A stretch of 64,000 nt of DNA from Microdochium bolleyi (Eukaryota; Ascomycota; Sordariomycetes; Xylariales; Microdochiaceae): NCBI GenBank assembly GCA_001566295.1, contig KQ964252.1:186001-250000 (forward strand). The letters are read 5' to 3'. The notes under the pieces were generated by a model that was not told where the DNA came from, made no database searches, and saw only the letters and a program-made list of their open reading frames with translations. This document shows, one piece after another, positions 10,602 to 20,020 of this stretch (its first letter is position 1; every line of letters begins with the position of its first letter). The position numbers were made by a program, and so were the translations under genes.

Positions 10602-10811
10602 TGCTCACGGGGTTCCTTTTATCTGACAGAGTTGGGCAGAATGCATAGACGTGTAAATGTTGAGCAGGCGTAGGAAATGGGCACAGCCTGTGGATTCTAT
10701 CACACAAGAGTGTTGGTGTGTTGCTATGACGTACATTCCTTTTCAGAGTGGTCGGCTGCAGACATTAGACTTGCTTAAATTTAACGACGAGGAGTGTGAG
10801 GCATGACCAAT

Positions 10812-11689
10812 TCAGAAATCTGTGTATATCACGGTGAGCAATTCCTCGGCACTGTCGACGAGCGAAACTTTCCGTGGAATCATCTCGCCATCAGCCAAAG
10901 TATAAGTCGACCATCGATTCGCGTCGATGGAGTCTGGTCGGCTGTCATAGGCTCGTCCACGGTCTGTGAGCTCCGGCTCAAAAAGCTCTGGGATTGGCAC
11001 GTCAGGCGGTTTCGTCGAGGACTGCTCCTCCGACTTGCCGCGTGCTGACGATGGCTGTGTTGGAGGGGGCATGTGCTGCTTGTCCGGTTTGTTGGCTGCT
11101 GATGATGGCTGCTTCTTTGGCTTGCCTGTTGCTGACAATGGCGCTGTCTGGGGTGGCAATGGCTGCTTGTCCGGTTTGGATGCTGATGATGGCTGTGACT
11201 TCGTGCCCGGCTTGCTGGATGCCTGTGGCGATGCAGGCCGACTCTAGACCCTAGTTGATGCGGCACGATAAGGTTAGTGTTGCAATCACAACAAGTGTGG
11301 TTCTCGGCTACTTGCTTCTGAGAGTTGCGCTTGTGGTAGTGCTTAGATGGTGTGCTACTGGAAAGACTGGGGCTAAGACTGGAGCGCTTGAGATAGCACG
11401 GCACGGACGTCCTTATGAGGTGAGGCTCCGCAGTTTGGACGAACTGCGCCTGAAGCAGACTGGTCCAGGTCATCATCATCTAGGTTCATCGCGTCGGAAA
11501 CATTGTCCTTCGTCGCGACCGGGTTTTCTTTTCGACCTTTCCCGATTGGCGGACTCGTCCGCGCGGCTCAGGTGCCGCGTCTTGCCCGGACGCAGTCGCA
11601 GATTTGCGTCGGGTTTGGCGCGACGGTGCTGGAACAGTTGCAGTCACAGTTGCCTTAGCAGGTTAAGTCTTCGGTGCAAGGTAAGACAT
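10812..11689 (-). pseudogene. Decayed gene for a basic, Pro/Ser/Lys-rich protein of unknown function
   Basis: Read on the minus strand, an ATG at 11689 opens a coding-like frame. It has TAA at codon 9 (11663-11665), then continues through a basic segment (QTRRKSATASGQ, RSRRR). A one-base frame change near 11500-11510 leads into an acidic segment (DAMNLDDDDLDQ). Further breaks occur around 11260-11390. The C-terminal part (about 11240-10812) is open and low-complexity, with repeated KPDKQ/PPxTQPSS-like units, and ends in a non-repetitive segment with LTVIYTDF. I do not recognise the family; charge pattern and composition suggest a nuclear protein. A functional multi-intron gene is less likely because of the early stop. 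Confidence 0.5.
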
Positions 11690-11889
11690 CGTCACTGGTT
11701 GTAATCGTGTATGTTTACTCTGTGTTTCTGCGTGCGCTATACTGGAATCACGGCCGAATCTTACTGCAGATGACGCCTTCAAATATCCTAGGTTATCGTC
11801 GTTCGTGACCCTGTAGGTACGTGGATGATGTGTAAGTGCCGCTGTTTCGTGTTAAAGAAACTTGCTTAGGCCCAGGTCGTAGTGACATA

Positions 11890-12707
11890 GAACGCTGAGC
11901 GGGCATCCGCAGCCGCCAACACCACCCAGCAATCGAGCGATGCCCACAAGGAGCAAACCGCAAATGACATTCAAGACAAAGCTGAGGCGGTGCTCGATGA
12001 CGAAGACTTGCCCGCGCGCACCGCATCGTGGATCCGGTTCTTCCCACGTCGAGTTCCTCACATGACCATGGAATACATGTCCATGCCGTTCGTCTCCATA
12101 ACCGCACGCATAGCTAATATCCGGACGAGCATGAAGACCAAACGGTGTCTGACGTCTACATGTCGATTGTTCTCCACGTGCAGCGTTCCGAGTTCAATGA
12201 CTGGTATACGACGGTCGACCACGCCACAGCAGCATACGACTGCTGTATTACGTGAAAACACGGCCGGGCGGAAGTCGACATCGAGTACAGGGAGTTCGTC
12301 AAGAGCGGTGGCGCTTCGAGCATCGGGAACCCTGACGAGCTTCTCAAGACATTCCACGATCGCAAGATGGCAGCCATCAACCTGGGTGATGCTTCCTTGG
12401 AGCAGAGAAAGCACAGCCTCAAGTGGCTCAGGATACGCATCCTTGCGGGCACCTGGAGCAGTTTGTCAACATGTTTGGCTATGGCGTCTTTAGTGTGCTC
12501 CCTTTCATCGACTTGAGAGGAATGATGATGGGAGCGGCGGTGACCAGTACGTATGGTCTGTTCCAGCTGATCCGCGAGCACGGGAGGCTGTCTGCGGCAA
12601 GCATACAGCTCCTACGGGAGTCTGGACATGCGTTGCCCTTGGCTGCGAAACCACTCCACAACGGCTATGTCGAGCCAGATAATGACTTCCCATGGCCATT
12701 GATCTAG
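11890..12707 (+). pseudogene. Decayed gene of unknown family
   Basis: Three successive reading frames each look coding over part of this stretch and are separated by frame changes. The first runs from about 11911 to 12140 (segment AEAVLDDEDLPARTASWIRF). The second runs from about 12125 to 12440 (segment VQRSEFNDWYTTVDHATAAY) and is interrupted by a TGA near 12255. The third runs from 12423 to 12707 (segment HLEQFVNMFGYGVFSVLPF) and ends at a TAG. No known domain is visible. The mosaic fits a gene broken by small indels. Introns with poor signals could rescue part of it, but the internal stop lies inside the best segment. Confidence 0.4.
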
Positions 12708-12988
12708 AGGGCTAGGATATATGCTTCCACTCAAGATTGCTATCCCAGAAGGCATAGTCTCGGTCAGTCGACTGGCGGCCAGGCTCCGCGACGTCAGCAC
12801 CTTGAGCGCCACCGGTATCATCGGCGATGTGTTCCTAAGCTAGCCGTTGCTCATATGCCAGACTGATCGCGCTAATCCAGAGGTGCAGAGGTGCAGAGAT
12901 CCAGTGACCTCGTGACGAGCATCGCACAGGAGTGACAGGGCGCAGGGTTATCATAACCACCGCCACTGATTGTCTTGGACATTGCCCC

Positions 12989-13646
12989 CTAGAACATGCA
13001 CCAGAATATCTCAGCGAGTGAGGCCAGAACCTTGCTGTCGACTTTGGTTGGGTCGAACAGCGCGGCGATGAGAATGTGTAGATTCCGCCCTGATGCCACG
13101 TGGGCATGGCCTGAGCCGAGTGAAGCGTTTGGAAATCGTCGGCTTCGATACGACCTGTGACAGTCGAAAGGCTCGCCTGCATATGCCGCCGTCCATTCGA
13201 CCGCCCCGACCCGTATACGGCTCCGGCTCCAGGTCGACTCCGATGAGGTGTCGTAAGATGTCCATATAGACACCGTGCCAGCTCTCGTTGAGCCCGAGTC
13301 TGCAAGACGAGGCCAGGAGCTCGTCCGCTGACACGCCGGGTTTGCCGCCGAACCCCTTCATCTCAGGAGGAATCGCTGCCAGGAGAAGGTCAGCGAGCGC
13401 GTCTGGGCTGGTTCTGTGCGTCGTCAAGGAAAACTGAAGCCCAACAGGAGCGGTCCTTGGGACCTTTGCTTGCTCCGAAGGCATCTCGAGAGCACGGCGG
13501 TGGGCGACGTGGACCATTCTCCGCCACAGGGTCTCGAAGAGGACCTGGTTGGCTGTTTGGCACAAAGAATCCCATATGATGAACACCGAATTTATTCTCG
13601 TGGTGTAAAACTGCAAAAACGATACCGTTAATGCAGTATTCAGCAA
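12989..13646 (-). pseudogene. Decayed gene, inverted paralogue of the relic at 13710-14446
   Basis: On the minus strand the frame opening near 13646 is coding-like (segments SPDALADLLLAAIPPEMKGF and ADELLASSCRLGLNESWHG). It then switches frame near 13110 into a segment with LIAALFDPTKVDSKVLASLAEIFWCMF, followed by TAG. That last segment matches LVAALFDPAKVDTKALTALAEIFW on the plus strand near 13843-13915, and the following roughly 50 bases are also alignable. The two are therefore diverged copies in opposite orientation. Family unknown. Confidence 0.5.
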
Positions 13647-13679
13647 TAACGCCTTTTATAGGTAGATCTACATGTCACA

Positions 13680-13696
13680 CCCCCCCCCCCCCCCCC
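13680..13696. repeat. Poly-C tract (17 C)
   Basis: An uninterrupted run of 17 cytosines between the two inverted relics. Its exact length may be affected by sequencing error. Confidence 0.85.
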
Positions 13697-13709
13697 AGGT
13701 TTAGCAGGT

Positions 13710-14446
13710 CTTTGGACCAGTCAGATTTCCCTCGCCTCCCTGGGCTCAACTTTGCCGATTCTATAATACAACCACTTTCTGAGCATGGCTGTCACTCGGC
13801 AGCCGTCGATAATTGCCCCAAGACTCTCAAACCGCATGTCCTGGTCGCTGCTCTTTTCGACCCTGCGAAGGTCGATACAAAAGCGCTGACTGCCCTCGCT
13901 GAGATTTTCTGGTGAATGTACTTGGGAACATTGCCCAGAAAAATCAGCGGGGAAGTCTATGACAACTTCCAGTCCCGCATGTTCTGGGATGATGTCCGTG
14001 CCGAGACCTCCCCAGACCTCCCTCGCCTCCCCGGGCTAAACCTCGCCAATCCGATGATGCAGCCATTTTCTGGAGACGGCTACCACTCGACAGCATGCGA
14101 GAATTGTTCCAAAGTCCTTGCAGAGGACGAGGAATTCTTCTGCAAGCCGTGTGCCGACTTGGAGCGCACAAGGTGCACCGAAGAAAAGCACCTCCAATGT
14201 CAAAGCGAGGGCTGCCGCAACTGGCAGTAGCGGTACGGCTTCCCGCCGCGCAAGGGCCGCAAGGTGCGAGGCCCACTCAGCTACAAGTACGCACGGCTGT
14301 GCAAGAAGTGTCAGCCGCGGATCTCGAAAAGTATGGATCCGGATATCAGGGCGGAATGGGAAGAGCTCGTCGATGGCCGCAGAACCACGGCCAACCCGCA
14401 CAGAAAATGCCTAGGAGAAGATTGCCAGCAGCAGCAAGCGTCATGA
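13710..14446 (+). pseudogene. Decayed gene encoding Cys-rich (zinc-ribbon-like) modules
   Basis: One frame stays open over the whole stretch except for two nonsense codons, TGA at 13913-13915 and TAG at 14228-14230. The inverted copy has TGC at the position of the first stop, so it is a lesion. The product contains a tandemly duplicated segment (PRLPGLNxAxxxxQP...CHS/YHS, near 13724 and 14015). It also has paired-cysteine modules: CENCSK...CKPC, CTEEKHLQCQSEGC...CKKC and KCLGEDC. The pattern resembles small zinc-binding ribbons; zinc binding is inferred. A related module recurs at 24646-25056. Not assigned to a named family. Confidence 0.5.
13724..14126 (+). repeat. Diverged tandem duplication of about 110 bp, units about 290 bp apart
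   Basis: The unit beginning near 13724 and the unit beginning near 14015 align over about 105 bases. Both encode PRLPGLN followed by a His/Ser-rich segment and a cysteine. The unit between them carries the segment shared with the inverted relic at 12989-13110. Confidence 0.6.
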
Positions 14447-14757
14447 CGAGTGAGAACGGTCTGGCTCGAGGTGTGGCACGCTACCATCAATTTGCACAGG
14501 TTTGAAACTTTGCGGGAGATCTATGGGACAAACGAAGCACCACAGATACGATAGGGGAAGCTCTCAGACGGGTGCAGTCATACTATCCGACTTCCGCTTT
14601 CCCTACGTTGTGCTGACTGGTTGTTTATTCTACACGGTGCTTTCTGTCCTCTGGAGCATGACATGACTAGTATGTTTCGAGTTCAGATGTTCAGAGGTCC
14701 TAACATCTTCCCTGAGATGTGTTCTACGAGGAGTTGGAGTAGGCCGAGCTAACATGA
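14447..14757. other. Spacer between relics
   Basis: No coding-like frame, repeat or RNA signal is seen. Confidence 0.5.
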
Positions 14758-16449
14758 TTGGATGCAGCCAGCCTTGAGGGAAAAGTGGACATCGCACATC
14801 GTACGCCAGTGCACAATTTCGGGGGGCACGTTGTTCCCCCTACTACCATAAGAAACAACACATCACCACACTCCGCCACGCCACATCTCCCCGATGAGCT
14901 GCTCCTTCAAGTGCTCGAGCACCTCATCCCGCAGCCCGGGCCGAGCCACTGGCTTGTTGCGGGTGACCCTACCACGGCGGCAACCCTCGCGTGTCTCTGC
15001 CGGGTATCCAGGACGCTCCGGGCTTTTGCGGAGCGTCGGCTCGACTGTGTAATTCGGATCCCGTCGCCTGGGCTCCTCGCCACTCTGTGCAGCCGTCCCG
15101 AGCTCTGCGAGCATGTGCGCCGCATCGAGTTCTTCGAGTGCTCTCTGCCCGCGGCACCCGCGGCCCGGCTGTACCGCGACCATGTCAAGGTCATCATCAC
15201 AGACAAGTGCCAGGACCGAGGCCTTGATTGTCTGATCCAGGAGATGCTTGATGCGGAAAAAGTTCATCTCAGCTTACCCTACGACAACCTACTCAAATAT
15301 ATGGAAGAAACGCTGCTGCTCACCCTGATACTGCTCCTGACTCGTAAGGTCGAGGCCTTGGCTGTGCAGGTTTGACACCTCGGCGATGACGAGATCGGTC
15401 CCCTGGCCCGTCCTGTCAAACACTGCGGGGGCAATATGTCCTCGACTGGACCGCTGTCAGCGCTAGTCTCGCTCCACGCGAATGTCGACATCGAGCTCGG
15501 CGACTACTACGGACGGCTGGACATCGGAAACCCCAATGTCTCGTCTCTGCTACGCGTTCCACGGGTAGAGCACTTCTCGTGCGGAGCAACGAACTGGTTC
15601 GAGTTTGACCCATTCAGCAGCTTGATATTGGGCGCGACCATTATGTCGAGGACGATGAATTGACACGGGTGGAACCGGCGAGTCAGCATAAGGAGGGCGA
15701 CAACGACGCTCTGTTCTACGTCTGGAGCAGTGACGACCTCAGGCCGGGCAGCCGAGCCGCCTTGACACACCTCGAGCTCAGCAACTCGTGCGGTATCTCT
15801 CACGGATAAGTGCGCGACGCACTTCTTCTTTTCCCTAACCTGCAAACCCTCATCCCCCACTTTGTCCCGGACGACGACGGTGATGGGCCCGGCTACTTCG
15901 ACTTCAGGGGATACGGCAACGCGCAGAGGAGCCACGGGAACCGCCTACGCCGGTTCGAGCTGGGGCTTGACTCCCAGGGCTCTAGCCAGGATGATGACTA
16001 CGACGATGGCATCATCGACACACTGCGCAGGGGTCGCCTGGGCGAGCAGCTCGAGCAGCTGCGGCTGGCGCTGCTCGACGCGTACCTGGACCGGCCCGGC
16101 CCGGCCCGAATCTGTGCGGCACCCTGCCCCGCGGGCTACGCTGGTTCTGGACCGCTGTTGCGGAGCGCGGGGACCGCGACGTTTACGCCGACATGCTCGA
16201 GAGGATGCTGATCGAGGCCGCCGAGAAGCTGCCGCTGCTCGAATGGGTCCTGGTACGTATCACGCGGGAGCACGCGGAGGGGGTGTGCTTCGGGGCGGCC
16301 GATCGTCACTGGAATATTACCAGACCAAAGACGGGTGGTCTCCAGCATCCTCGGTCGTACATGTATTGTGCACCAAGAAGAGTGCGGAGCCGGTGCTGAC
16401 ACCGCCGGGGTGGGAACACGCTCTGGATGTGACGCTTGAGCTAGTGTAA
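14758..16449 (+). pseudogene. Decayed F-box / leucine-rich protein gene
   Basis: The N-terminal part carries an F-box core (LPDELLLQVLEHL near 14895-14935, then LACLCRVSRTLRAFAERRL). The frame is broken by TGA at 15373-15375, continues in phase to about 15650, shifts frame there, meets TAA at 15807-15809, and shifts again near 16110 into a segment with GLRWFWTAVAERGDRDVY and EKLPLLEWVLVR. There is no ATG at the beginning of the F-box frame; the first usable codon there is TTG. Intact members of this fungal family are about 500-600 residues, which matches the total length of the pieces. It would have been a substrate receptor of an SCF ubiquitin ligase. Confidence 0.7.
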
Positions 16450-17159
16450 GCCTCGCTGGCCAGAGGTGCAGGACGATTTCAAGAAGATAAATCACGTCTC
16501 CACGAGTCACGTATGTACCATTTCGTATGAGCTATGCCAGCGGTACTACGTACAGTGCCCGTGATATAGGACTCTCTCTAATATGAAAGCAAGCGACCAT
16601 GGCGGGCCAGATGGTATCAACGAGAAATTACTGCGTTATCATTCACTCCGGAGAGCTCCGTGGCTGCCGGAGAGCAGCCGCATAATGCTACAGTAGACCC
16701 CGGCATCGTCGTCGTGGAGAGCGCCAATGGATTCGTCTGAAATCCCTCCGCGGCCAGGAAGGTTCAGGCACAGCAGGGTATGGTCTGGGGTTGGCCCCCG
16801 TCACTGTCAGCATGGCCCTGTGCATCCCCCTGACTCGGAAGGTATTTCTGCTGCAAATTCGCGATGCCAAGCGTCGAATCCCTGCTCGTCATCGGATGCG
16901 AGGTGTGGCTCATCTCGCGGGTAGCATTAAAACCCATGCTGCCTTCAAGGGTGACCCGCTCAGCCATTTTCATCAAGGTGCCTGGTTGGGCGTCCCACGG
17001 AGCCAAGTTTTATTTTTCTCGCCATTCGCCAGAATCCTTCCTTTCATAACGCCCATGACCATATAACCCGTGTCTCTCTGATCGCGAACACCTTCGCGCC
17101 ACGCACGACGATCCGCCACAGACAAAGAGAGCGTCTCCGCCCGCTTGCAGCCGCCCAAC
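16450..17159. other. Intergenic, upstream of the membrane-protein gene
   Basis: No supported gene. It should contain the promoter of the gene starting at 17160. Confidence 0.55.
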
Positions 17160-18558
17160 ATGTCACACGCCACGCGGATCCGATCCTTTGCGGGGTTCCT
17201 GAGCATCGCCAGCTTGCTCGGCGCCGCCGTGGCCGACAACAAGATCACGTACCCCGACAAGGACGGCATGACGTTCTACCAGGGCGACTCCGTCACTATC
17301 AAATACGTCACCGACTACGCAAGCCCCAAGTTGCACCTTTTCTGCTACCCGAAGACTGGCGATGGGGTGCTAGGTAAGTCTCTCATTCTACAGGGTTCAG
17401 CCACTAGTGGCCCGAAGGATTAACACTGACTCGCTTCCGCCGTCTGTAGACAAGCTCGAAACATCCATTGCGACAGGCACCGGTTCGCAGACCGTCACGA
17501 TCGATCTCAGCGGGGTCGGCGGCTGCTGGTTCAACATCCAGACGAGCGAGAACATCTGGGGCGTCAACAGCCCGATATGGACGTTCGGCGGCAGCCGACC
17601 CATCCAGCAGACCACTACGCCTCCACCGCCGGCCGCGACGGGCCAGACCACTGCGGTGGTAATAAGTAACACGATGAACTTGGGTACGGGGTCCCCAGCG
17701 CCGTCTATTGATATTAATGCCTCGCCGACGGACACGCCGCCATCGCCGACCACGGCGGCGGCGCAGCAGTCACCCAGGCCATCCCCGCCGAATGACGCTC
17801 CCGGCACAAGCCCGTCAGGCGGAGCTTCTGCAGGAGGCGCTTCTCTGGGTACCGCTGACGATCCGACCACGGCTTCGGTGTCAGGTGCTAACTCGGCTGG
17901 TGTATCTGCAGCGTCGACCGGCACTTCCCCGAACCCAACACAGCCTCCTTCGAACGCGGCGCCCAGTGGTACTAGCAATACCAGCACCACAACCGGCGGC
18001 AATACCGGCGATAACAGTAACGGGACCGGTGGTGGTAATGGTGGCAACACTGGCAACGGCGGTGGTAGCAGTACTACGACCACGAACAACACCACCAACA
18101 ACAACAATAACAACGGCGGTAGCGACGGCGCGCTCTCCCCCGCCGCGAAAGCCGGCATCGGCGCCGGTGTGGGTGTGAGCGCTGCCCTCGCCATCGCGGG
18201 ACTGGTGTTCTTCCTCATGGCCCGACGGAAGCACCGCGAGAACAACCGGACTATGGCCGAGCTCCCTGCCGTGGAGAATACGGATTATGGCGGCGGCGGC
18301 GGGTTTGGGCACTCACAGCACTACCTTGGGTCGGCGGCTAGGATGGACAAGAATAGGAGGCAAACAGGGCATGACGGCGGCAGCTGGCCACCCGCGCCAC
18401 AGCAGACGCAGCAACCGTATGCTGTCCCCGGACAGAACGGGCCGTATGAGATGTACACAGGACCACAGGGCCCGGAGTTGGCGGCCGTGGAGAGGCCGCA
18501 GGAGGTGCCATCACCGTCGAGATCACAATTTAAAGTCGGGGAGAGAGGGAAATGGTAA
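17160..18558 (+). CDS. Type I single-pass membrane protein with mucin-like stalk (cell-wall sensor-like)
   Basis: Two exons, 17160-17373 and 17450-18558 (intron GTAAG...TGTAG), give 440 residues. There is a signal peptide (hydrophobic core FAGFLSIASLLGAAVA), a small extracellular domain of about 110 residues with two cysteines (HLFCYPK, GGCWFNIQ), and a Ser/Thr/Pro/Asn/Gly-rich stalk of about 190 residues. A transmembrane helix (GVSAALAIAGLVFFLMA) is stopped by RRKHR and followed by a cytosolic tail of about 110 residues rich in Gln, Pro and Gly. This is the layout of fungal Wsc/Mid2-like surface proteins, but no WSC cysteine domain is present. Function is not assigned beyond a likely O-glycosylated plasma-membrane protein at the cell wall. 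Confidence 0.85.
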
Positions 18559-19414
18559 CGGTAGTGAACTGACAAGCATGATGGTTTCAGGGCTTGATAG
18601 TGATCGGAAAAGTTGCGGAAGTATACAGACACTGTACATGGACAATCACCTCAAAGACGAATTTCTGCATGAGAAATTTTGATTTCGCGACTTCCTCGAG
18701 TACAGCAGAGGCGACTATGACCTTGCACTCTCAGTTTGACTACAGACTGAGGCAAACCAATGTCAACCAAGCCCCGAAGGCCGAGCATGATCTTCTCTCC
18801 AGTGCCTCTCACAATAACGTCAGTGCAAATTGCTTAGGCTGTCCGACTATCCCCCACCATCGAGATCGTTGTGACAACCTCCGCCGTAGTGTTCATCAGC
18901 GCCTTGCGCAGGCATTTCTTCTCTTTCTCCTATTTGCTCTGCGAGTTCTTCTCACTCACATTCCCCAGGCCACAAAATGCCACTCCCACTGCCATGGAAG
19001 TCGCAGCGCCAGCATATGGTTTGTCACTTTCGTCAATTATTCTCGAGACAGATTGACAAAACCTGCAGAACTCGGAAAAGTCCAGTGTTTGCTGGACAAC
19101 GTGCGATGAATGTCATCTTTTTTGGTGTAGTCTCAAAGCCTACTTTTCCTCACATACCTGTACAAAATATAAGGAGTGACTGCTACCACAAAGGCTCAAG
19201 ACCAATTCGCCCACCACAATCAAGCAAAAGAAAAAAAGAAAAAAGAAAGGAAGTAAGAGACCCCCAAACCTCCCGATTGATGAGCTGGCAAATGTCGATT
19301 CCCAACTCTCCGCCCCGGCCCATCCCGAAACTCGTTCCACTGTAGCTCAGAGGCCTGAGGATCCGAAATTCTCGTCGACTAGACAGAGCAAAACAGAGCT
19401 CGAATGCCCATGAT
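18559..19414. other. Convergent intergenic region
   Basis: It lies between the membrane-protein gene and the hydrophobin gene, both reading into it. An A-rich patch at 19218-19255 probably lies in a 3' region. No gene is seen. Confidence 0.55.
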
Positions 19415-20020
19415 TTAGAGGGGAGCCACGCACGAAGAGCCCGCAGTGCCGGACTTGATGCAGCACTGAGACTTCTTGCTGGATCCGCAGATGGTGGCGA
19501 ACAGGCCGTTCGACTGCGGGCTAATGCTGGGGGTCGAGCACATCGTGCCAGAGCCATATTGAACGGTCTTGCAGCACACGGGCACCCTGTCGCCATAGCA
19601 GGGCCTGTAGCCATTACCGTTGGTGTTACCGTTGTTTTGACCGTTGCCGATGCCGTCGTTGTTGTTGCCGTTGGCATTACCGTTCAGGGTGCCGGCGTTG
19701 CCGACGCCGTTGTTGACGCCGTTCTGGTAGCCCATGTTCTCGTTGCCGTTGATGTTGCCGTTGCCAGATCCCTGGTTGATGTTGCCGTTGGAAACACCGT
19801 TGCCACTGCCTTCATTCGTGTTGCCATTGAAGTTGCCATTGAGACCGCCGTTGTTGCTGTTACCGTTGGTGTTACCGTTGGCGTTGCCGGTGTTGCCATT
19901 GCCATTGCCGTTGCCGTTACCACTACCACTCAGCGAGCTGAGGAAGCCGGTGTTCTGGTTGGTGGGCGCGGTCAGGCCGGCGGCGAAGAAGAGGGAGACG
20001 AGGGCGAATGTGACCTTCAT
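19415..20020 (-). CDS. Hydrophobin (class II-like) with long Asn/Gly-rich N-terminal domain
   Basis: A single exon encodes 201 residues. A signal peptide (FALVSLFFAAGLTA) is followed by about 110 residues made of NGN/GNxNG repeats. The C-terminal domain has eight cysteines in the hydrophobin order C-x7-CC-x10-C-x16-C-x7-CC-x9-C. The spacing is nearest class II, in particular the 16-residue gap between the fourth and fifth cysteines. Hydrophobins are secreted and assemble at hydrophobic/hydrophilic interfaces on spores and aerial hyphae. The Asn/Gly-rich extension is unusual, although Asn/Gly-rich segments are known in some Claviceps and Trichoderma hydrophobins. The start at 20020 was chosen because the signal peptide begins there; a longer frame upstream is Thr/His-rich leader sequence. 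Confidence 0.92.
   Translation of the reverse strand: MKVTFALVSLFFAAGLTAPTNQNTGFLSSLSGSGNGNGNGNGNTGNANGNTNGNSNNGGLNGNFNGNTNEGSGNGVSNGNINQGSGNGNINGNENMGYQNGVNNGVGNAGTLNGNANGNNNDGIGNGQNNGNTNGNGYRPCYGDRVPVCCKTVQYGSGTMCSTPSISPQSNGLFATICGSSKKSQCCIKSGTAGSSCVAPL

Noticed and set aside
13680..13696. Poly-C tract as a telomeric or phage-type signal
   Set aside because: A single homopolymer without TTAGGG repeats; most likely slippage or sequencing noise.
12989..14446. Inverted copies as terminal repeats of a DNA transposon
   Set aside because: The similarity lies in protein-coding segments, with no transposase, no target-site duplication and no sharp ends.
10812..16449. CRISPR array or prokaryotic element
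   Set aside because: No regular direct repeats with unique spacers; the sequence is eukaryotic.
17397..18245. 282-codon minus-strand Pro/Leu/Val-rich frame
   Set aside because: Reverse complement of the mucin-like stalk; low-complexity artefact.
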